A stretch of DNA of 8,615 nt from an uncultured Succinatimonas sp. (GTDB taxonomy: Bacteria; Pseudomonadota; Gammaproteobacteria; Enterobacterales; Succinivibrionaceae): positions 1 through 8,615 of the forward strand of contig CALBLB010000212.1 in assembly GCA_937896115.1 (NCBI GenBank), read 5' to 3'. The translations under genes were made by a program, and so were the position numbers. Within the stretch, counting starts at the first letter, position 1, and each line of letters starts with the position of its first letter. This document shows positions 5,081-8,615 of this stretch, one piece after another. Under the pieces are notes generated by a model that ran no database searches, was not told where the DNA came from, and saw nothing but the letters and a program-made list of their open reading frames with translations.

Positions 5081-6064
5081 CTATTTTCGTTCTTCTGCCA
5101 CCAAATCAGCACCGGACTTACCTGCGTTGACCTGTTCAATGCCATGTTTCACCGCATGGCACAAATCTGCTGAGTCGAATTTAGGAATAAAGTCGTTGAC
5201 ACCGACCTTCTTGACCATATTGATGTTAAACACGCCTGAAAGCGATGAATGCATGATCACATAAAGACGCTTTAGAGACGGATCCTGTCTGATACTGGCT
5301 GTAAGCGTATATCCGTCCATTTCCGGCATTTCGACATCCGAAATTACCAATTTAACCTTTTGAGTAATATCTCCGGCATCCTGAGCTGCTTCTTGTAAAT
5401 ATTTTAAAGCCTTGAGTCCGTCTGAGCATTCGATTACATCAATACCCAACTGCTTTAAAGCACCCTTGATCTGTTTGCGGGCTACCATGGAGTCATCGGC
5501 AACCAGAACAGTGCAGTGCTCGGCTTGGCACTTTCTGGCAAACTCATCGTCTTCAGACAGTACCGCAGGTTGCAATTTAATCTTGGCAGGAGAGATCTCG
5601 TCCAATATTTTTTCCACGTCCAGAATTTCAACCAATTCCTTATCGATCTCTGTGACTGCGGTCATGTAATTGCTGTGACCTGCCCCCTTGGGAGGAGGCA
5701 TGATCTTAGACCAATTCATATTGATGATGCGTTCGACACTGGAAACCAAAAAACCTTGAGTAGAACGGTTATATTCTGCAATTATGATGAAGGATTTTTG
5801 AGGATCTTCTGTTTTGGATCCTCCTATAGCTTGAGCCAAATCGATGACGGATATGGTTTGACCGCGGATACGAGCCACTCCTATCACAAACTGCTGCAAA
5901 TGAGGCAAACGCGTAAGCTGCGGACAAGGTAAAACTTCCCTGACTTTAAAAACGTTAATTCCGTAACGCTGACTTAACCCGGACAACTTAAAGAGCAACA
6001 GCTCCATGCGATTTTGTCCGACGATTTCGGTAAGTTCGTTAACCGAATCCATTACACCGATCAT
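5081..6064 (-). CDS. cheV: chemotaxis coupling protein CheV (CheW domain plus receiver)
   Basis: CheV links chemoreceptors to the kinase CheA, like CheW, and its receiver domain allows phosphorylation-dependent adaptation. The 327 residues show the CheV start MDSVNELTEIVGQNRMELLLF, a CheW-like domain (about 15-160; NVFKVREVL, GVARIRG, ISVIDL) and a receiver domain (about 184-310) with acidic pair D190-D191, phosphoacceptor D243 in ISDVEMPEMDG, S273/S274 in HSSLSG and lysine K295 in DFIPK. All residues needed for phosphorylation are present. ATG at 6064 has AGAGGA 8 bases upstream. It leads cheV-cheR and is divergent from flgA, an arrangement typical of Vibrio- and Pseudomonas-like flagellar loci. 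No sigma-54 match was found upstream. Confidence 0.96.
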   Translation of the reverse strand: MIGVMDSVNELTEIVGQNRMELLLFKLSGLSQRYGINVFKVREVLPCPQLTRLPHLQQFVIGVARIRGQTISVIDLAQAIGGSKTEDPQKSFIIIAEYNRSTQGFLVSSVERIINMNWSKIMPPPKGAGHSNYMTAVTEIDKELVEILDVEKILDEISPAKIKLQPAVLSEDDEFARKCQAEHCTVLVADDSMVARKQIKGALKQLGIDVIECSDGLKALKYLQEAAQDAGDITQKVKLVISDVEMPEMDGYTLTASIRQDPSLKRLYVIMHSSLSGVFNINMVKKVGVNDFIPKFDSADLCHAVKHGIEQVNAGKSGADLVAEERK

Positions 6065-6323
6065 ATTTTTATTCCTCTGCCTGAATCAAAAACATCCGTA
6101 ACTGGTTCTTTACCAACCGGGACATCAGGTATCTGTCTATATTATGCAAAAAAAATTTCAAATCAGCTGAGGCTTTCTTCACAAGCACGCCATATGACGT
6201 CTTGAATTGATGCTTAAGCCAATACGTAAAATCGCCCTGATGTTAAAATCAATTTGAAGTTCCGCAATTATGCGGTAATACTTGAACAATACTTACGACA
6301 AAGCAACAAAAAAAAGGTGCAGC
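6065..6323. other. divergent cheV-flgA intergenic region
   Basis: This 259-base region must hold the promoters of both cheV (minus) and flgA (plus). It is AT-rich, with an A8 tract (6148-6155). Visible symmetric elements are ACGC-CATATG-ACGT with one mismatch (6187-6200), a weak hairpin CTGGTT-N7-AACCGG (6102-6120) and CCGCA-ATTA-TGCGG (6262-6275). No correctly spaced sigma-54 or recognisable sigma-28 promoter was found in either direction. No convincing cheV promoter can be named. Confidence 0.6.
6254..6281 (+). promoter_or_regulatory. possible sigma-70 promoter for flgA with a dyad in the spacer
   Basis: TTGAAG (6254-6259) and TAATAC (6276-6281) are separated by 16 bases and would start transcription near 6288, 36 bases before the flgA ATG. 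Both hexamers are imperfect. The spacer is almost filled by the dyad CCGCA-ATTA-TGCGG (6262-6275), the position a spacer-binding regulator would use. It is a weak call. Confidence 0.3.
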
Positions 6324-7022
6324 ATGATGAGATCCTGTCTTCTTTTATTAACGATCCTAAGTACCGTTTGCTTTAGTTTTAATGTAAATGCTTCTTCAGA
6401 TGAGGCTGATTTTTTAAAAAAAGCTGCCGAACAGTATATGCTGGCGCAATTTCCGAAAGACGGTCCGGGCAGACTTGAAGCTCAATCGGGGAAAATCGAC
6501 GAAAAACGTAACTACGGCGGCAAATGCGAAGGTTATTTAACAGCTCAACTTATCGGCAAACGTATTACCAGAAATTCACAGGTAAAACTCTCTTGCTCCA
6601 ATCCTAAAAATAAATGGGATGTAATAGTGCCGGTAACCGTACGCAGGTTGATCCCGACCGTAACTGCATCTACAAATCTGCCAAGACGTACACTTATAGA
6701 GGAACAAATGCTGCAGGAAAGCTGGATAGATTCCGAGCTTAACACCCAATCTGCAGTAACAGACGCATCACTGCTCATAGGCAGCCGTTTAAAACGCGAT
6801 ATTAAATCAGGAGAACAAATTAAAAACGGCGATTATTGCATGGTATGCCGAGGAGATAGTGTAACCATCGAAGCTCAAACCGCCAATCTTGCCGTAAAAA
6901 CTCAAGGCATAGCGATGGCCGACGGAAATTTAGGAGATCAAATTCAAGTTCGCAACACCAAAAGCAGGCGTCTTATAAGTGCCGTCGTAAGCTCAGCGGG
7001 TACGGTTAAAGTAGGGCTCTGA
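6324..7022 (+). CDS. flgA: flagellar P-ring assembly chaperone FlgA
   Basis: FlgA is the periplasmic chaperone that helps FlgI form the P-ring. From ATG 6324 the protein has 232 residues, with a Sec signal peptide (LLLLTILSTVCFSFNVNA, cleavage likely after residue 23), an N-terminal domain with the usual cysteines (GKCEGYL, KLSCSNP), a central SAF-like region (VTASTNLPRRTLIEEQML) and the C-terminal MVCRGDSVTIEA and DGNLGDQIQVRNTKSRRLI. The open frame begins with TTG at 6282, but AAGGTG (6314-6319) just upstream of ATG 6324/6327 and the signal peptide fix the start there. It is divergent from cheV. A terminator follows at once, with no flgM or flgN behind it, unlike in many relatives. Confidence 0.93.
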   Translation: MMRSCLLLLTILSTVCFSFNVNASSDEADFLKKAAEQYMLAQFPKDGPGRLEAQSGKIDEKRNYGGKCEGYLTAQLIGKRITRNSQVKLSCSNPKNKWDVIVPVTVRRLIPTVTASTNLPRRTLIEEQMLQESWIDSELNTQSAVTDASLLIGSRLKRDIKSGEQIKNGDYCMVCRGDSVTIEAQTANLAVKTQGIAMADGNLGDQIQVRNTKSRRLISAVVSSAGTVKVGL

Positions 7023-7051
7023 CTGTTTTTCACGGAACTTTACCTTTCGTA

Positions 7052-7094
7052 GGAGGGCATACACTGTCTTCTTAAAATGCCTCCCGTTTTTTTT
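7052..7094 (+). terminator. rho-independent terminator after flgA
   Basis: GGAGGGCAT (7052-7060) pairs with ATGCCTCCC (7077-7085) over nine positions with one mismatch and one G-T pair, followed by G and eight T residues. The loop is 16 bases. It lies 29 bases after the flgA stop. The last T residues form part of the -35 box of the tRNA promoter. Confidence 0.7.
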
Positions 7095-7121
7095 GTCACA
7101 ATTTACCTAAACTGTTATAAT
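7093..7121 (+). promoter_or_regulatory. sigma-70 promoter of the tRNA-Arg gene
   Basis: TTGTCA (7093-7098, five of six consensus bases) and a perfect TATAAT (7116-7121) are 17 bases apart. The following GCCCGGCG is a GC-rich discriminator, typical of stable-RNA promoters under stringent control. The expected start near 7128 leaves only about three bases of 5' leader before the mature tRNA. Confidence 0.88.
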
Positions 7122-7130
7122 GCCCGGCGT

Positions 7131-7205
7131 GACCTCATAGTTAAATGGATATAACAAGCCCCTCCTAAGGGCTAGTTGTAGGTTCGATTCCTACTGGGGT
7201 CGCCA
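7131..7205 (+). tRNA. tRNA-Arg, anticodon CCU
   Basis: A complete 75-base cloverleaf is visible: acceptor GACCTCA/TGGGGTC with one T-G pair, D arm GTTA-N8-TAAC, anticodon stem AGCCC/GGGCT with loop CTCCTAA (anticodon CCT at 7164-7166), a 4-base variable loop, T arm GTAGG-TTCGATT-CCTAC, discriminator G and encoded CCA. CCU reads the rare arginine codon AGG. It has its own promoter and terminator. Confidence 0.97.
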
Positions 7206-7207
7206 AA

Positions 7208-7236
7208 AAAGCACGTATCTGGAACGTGCTTTTTTT
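7208..7236 (+). terminator. rho-independent terminator after the tRNA gene
   Basis: AAAGCACGT (7208-7216) pairs perfectly with ACGTGCTTT (7224-7232) around a 7-base loop and continues into a T run ending at 7236. It begins three bases after the CCA end. Confidence 0.92.
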
Positions 7237-7340
7237 CTTAAAACAGCATTCACAAGCCTTTTGCACTCATAGAATCAAACCAAAAAGCATGTACATTTCT
7301 TGCTATGTTTGCCTTGTGTAATAAAAACAATATTTTTGGG

Positions 7341-7363
7341 TGATCAGGAAATTTTCATGATCA
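7341..7363. repeat. near-perfect 23-base palindrome with two TGATCA arms
   Basis: TGATCA at both ends (7341-7346 and 7358-7363) flanks GGAAATTTTCA, itself symmetric around T7352. Ten of eleven base pairs match around a single central base. TGATCAGG also occurs as a direct repeat (7341-7348, 7358-7365). The form suits an operator for a dimeric regulator; the target gene and regulator are unknown. Confidence 0.5.
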
Positions 7364-7405
7364 GGCAATAAGGCTAAAGCACCACGATGCGGCATTATCC
7401 CGTGT

Positions 7406-7525
7406 CTTGTCTTAATACTGCCTCCTGCAGGTAGACTCAATGCTTTACCCCTAATAGTTGCTACGCAAAGGGCGCTCACTAAGGATCCCCCAGCATGCTT
7501 ACGGGGATGGATACCTTAAGACAAG
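7406..7525. ncRNA. candidate structured RNA, unassigned family
   Basis: A perfect 10-base inverted repeat, CTTGTCTTAA (7406-7415) and TTAAGACAAG (7516-7525), encloses three hairpins: CTGCCT-CCTGC-AGGTAG (7418-7434), CCCT-N5-TTGC-TAC-GCAA-AGGG (7449-7472) and ATCCCC-N12-GGGGAT (7485-7508). One pair in the first hairpin is G-T on the plus strand but A-C on the minus strand, which slightly favours a plus-strand RNA. It does not match tRNA, tmRNA, 4.5S RNA or RNase P RNA features known to me, and I could not match it to 6S RNA. No clear promoter or T-run terminator was found. It may instead be a 3' UTR element or a short element with terminal inverted repeats. Confidence 0.35.
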
Positions 7526-7533
7526 GATTTTAA

Positions 7534-8615
7534 TCAGTTTTTGTTCATTTCAAAGTGCAATACATCAATATCAGCGTTTTGCTGCTCCTGCATTTTCTTC
7601 ATACTGCGATGCCAACGCCACACCAATATCAGCCCCAAAACTGAAGCATAAATCATGTAACATCCGTATACTCCAGCAACTCCCAATTGAAAATCTCCCC
7701 GTTGGGCTATATCGCGTAAAAAAGAGTACTGCCACACTAAAGGCCATATATCGGATATAGTCTTTACCCAATCGGTTAAAAAAGGGATTGCCATGGTAGA
7801 ACCGCCCAAAATGAATCCAGGAAGGACAAAAAGGATCATGAATCCTGCCCCAGCTCCGGGATTAGTGCTGTTCCAAGAAAGGATCAGAGCAATCATGCCG
7901 ATGCACATTCCGGTAGTTATGATTGTCAAAAGGTAGAACAACCAATTTCCTTCAAAGCGCAACTGTCCGAAATTTATGAGTACGCAAAAAGCTACGGCAA
8001 GACCTGATGCATAAAAAAATACGTATGGCATGAGACGGGCAAACCATGAAGCTACCCCCATCTTAAGACAACGTTCAAACTGCCCCGTAACGTTGATCCT
8101 TCCCGTAATCATCAAAGTACTCAACCCCAAGTACAACGAAGAGAAAAAAATCGTAATTGCGATAACAAAAGCATTGGTTGACGAATAAACAGGATCTGAC
8201 AATCTTCTTACTCCGAGTGACATAGGCGCAAGCATATTTGCAGTGGCATCTTGAGACAAATTGCCCATTGCAGCAATTTTCGGTGCTGCAACCTCCGCAC
8301 CTTGCTCGGAAATAATCTCATTTAACGTTTCGATGGCAACACCGTTTTGAGCCGAATTGGTGTAATCGGCATAATAGCAAAGTTTCATCGAACGCAGCCC
8401 GTTCATAAGATTTCTTTCAAGATTTTTAGGAATATAAAGTACACCGATATTGCGATCATGCATTAGCAATGCATTGACATCCACTGGATTTCTAAAAACC
8501 TCAGTTACTTCAAGGTACGATGAAGCATCAAGCTTTTGAATCAGCTCACGTGAATAACTGCTTGAGTCCAGATCGATCACGGCAATATGTCCGTCAAATA
8601 CAACCTGATGCTGCA
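7534..8615 (-). CDS. ABC-2 type transporter permease (YhhJ/YbhR-like), 5' end outside window
   Basis: The visible 359 residues run off the right edge without a start codon, reading QHQVVFDGHIAVIDLDSSSYS. The segment AVIDLDSSSYSRELIQKLDAS is typical of the periplasmic domain of ABC-2 permeases of the YhhJ/YbhR/YbhS type, which partner with an ATPase and often an HlyD-like adaptor to export small compounds. Counting from the valine at 8580, five membrane segments are seen (about 138-158, 184-203, 214-235, 245-263, 304-321), and PLVWQYSFLRDIAQRG precedes the last one. The first membrane segment and about 30 residues are missing at the edge. The GTG at 8580 is internal. The gene ends with a charged tail (HRSMKKMQEQQ). 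The substrate is unknown, and it is unrelated to the flagellar genes. Confidence 0.85.
   Translation of the reverse strand, partial: QHQVVFDGHIAVIDLDSSSYSRELIQKLDASSYLEVTEVFRNPVDVNALLMHDRNIGVLYIPKNLERNLMNGLRSMKLCYYADYTNSAQNGVAIETLNEIISEQGAEVAAPKIAAMGNLSQDATANMLAPMSLGVRRLSDPVYSSTNAFVIAITIFFSSLYLGLSTLMITGRINVTGQFERCLKMGVASWFARLMPYVFFYASGLAVAFCVLINFGQLRFEGNWLFYLLTIITTGMCIGMIALILSWNSTNPGAGAGFMILFVLPGFILGGSTMAIPFLTDWVKTISDIWPLVWQYSFLRDIAQRGDFQLGVAGVYGCYMIYASVLGLILVWRWHRSMKKMQEQQNADIDVLHFEMNKN

Larger units (their letters stand above)
7237..7533. other. 297-base intergenic region between tRNA terminator and permease
   Basis: No convincing gene is seen. The left part is AT-rich and featureless; the middle holds a near-perfect 23-base palindrome (7341-7363) and an imperfect long hairpin (about 7368-7398); the right part (7406-7525) can fold into a closed multi-hairpin structure. 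No clear terminator for the minus-strand permease gene is found here, so the structured segment is probably in its 3' untranslated region unless it is transcribed separately. Confidence 0.6.

Noticed and set aside
5412..5932. Plus-strand frames antisense to cheV
   Set aside because: They lie opposite well-conserved CheV domains and show no family resemblance; they are shadows of the coding strand.
6180..6220. TGGCGTG and TTGGC on the minus strand as sigma-54 promoters of cheV
   Set aside because: No GC or GT dinucleotide follows at the required 10-base spacing in either case.
7182..7205. 3' end of tRNA-Arg as an integration site for a mobile element
   Set aside because: No second copy of the tRNA 3' end and no integrase gene occurs in the window; the permease beside it is not a mobility gene.
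7406..7525. Inverted repeat as ends of an insertion sequence
   Set aside because: Only 120 bases are enclosed, with no transposase and no obvious target duplication, so a structured RNA or noncoding element is preferred, although a tiny inverted-repeat element is not excluded.
7458..7760. Plus-strand frame of 100 codons overlapping the permease 3' end
   Set aside because: It runs antisense through the permease coding sequence and the structured region, with no ribosome site or recognisable domain.

Overview
The window is a flagellar and chemotaxis locus of a Gram-negative, polar-flagellum-type gammaproteobacterium. The order cheV-cheR-flgB-flgC-flgD...flgF-flgG, with flgA divergent from cheV, is the layout known from Vibrio, Shewanella, Aeromonas and Pseudomonas. 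Three sigma-54-type (-24/-12) promoters fit that type of regulation. The moderately low GC and the divergence of the proteins make a host-associated Aeromonadales relative such as Succinivibrionaceae possible, but that placement is a guess.

Layout. On the minus strand, reading from about 6064 down to 12, are cheV, cheR, flgB, flgC, flgD, flgF and flgG, with a probable flgH start codon at the left edge. On the plus strand are flgA (6324-7022), its terminator, and a tRNA-Arg(CCU) gene with its own strong promoter and terminator. A 297-base gap without a gene follows (7237-7533); it holds a near-perfect 23-base palindrome and a 120-base segment that can fold into a closed, three-hairpin structure. 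The right edge carries the 3' part of an ABC-2 type transporter permease on the minus strand.

How the genes work together. FlgB, FlgC, FlgF and FlgG are rod subunits, FlgD is the hook cap/scaffold, FlgA is the periplasmic P-ring chaperone, CheR methylates chemoreceptors and CheV couples receptors to CheA. The main oddity is that flgE, the hook gene that normally lies between flgD and flgF, is absent; a 229-base noncoding interval takes its place. The usual single operon also looks split into separate units. A terminator follows cheR and another follows flgC, and sigma-54 promoters precede flgB, flgD and flgF. The flgB promoter is embedded in the cheR terminator so that its start site falls in the terminator loop. 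GC-rich dyads sit about 90-117 bp upstream of each predicted start and could be enhancer sites for an NtrC-type flagellar activator. CheR carries an unusual basic N-terminal extension of about 150 residues.

No mobile element, CRISPR array or clearly novel system was found. The unusual content is regulatory architecture, the missing flgE and the structured gap beside the permease.
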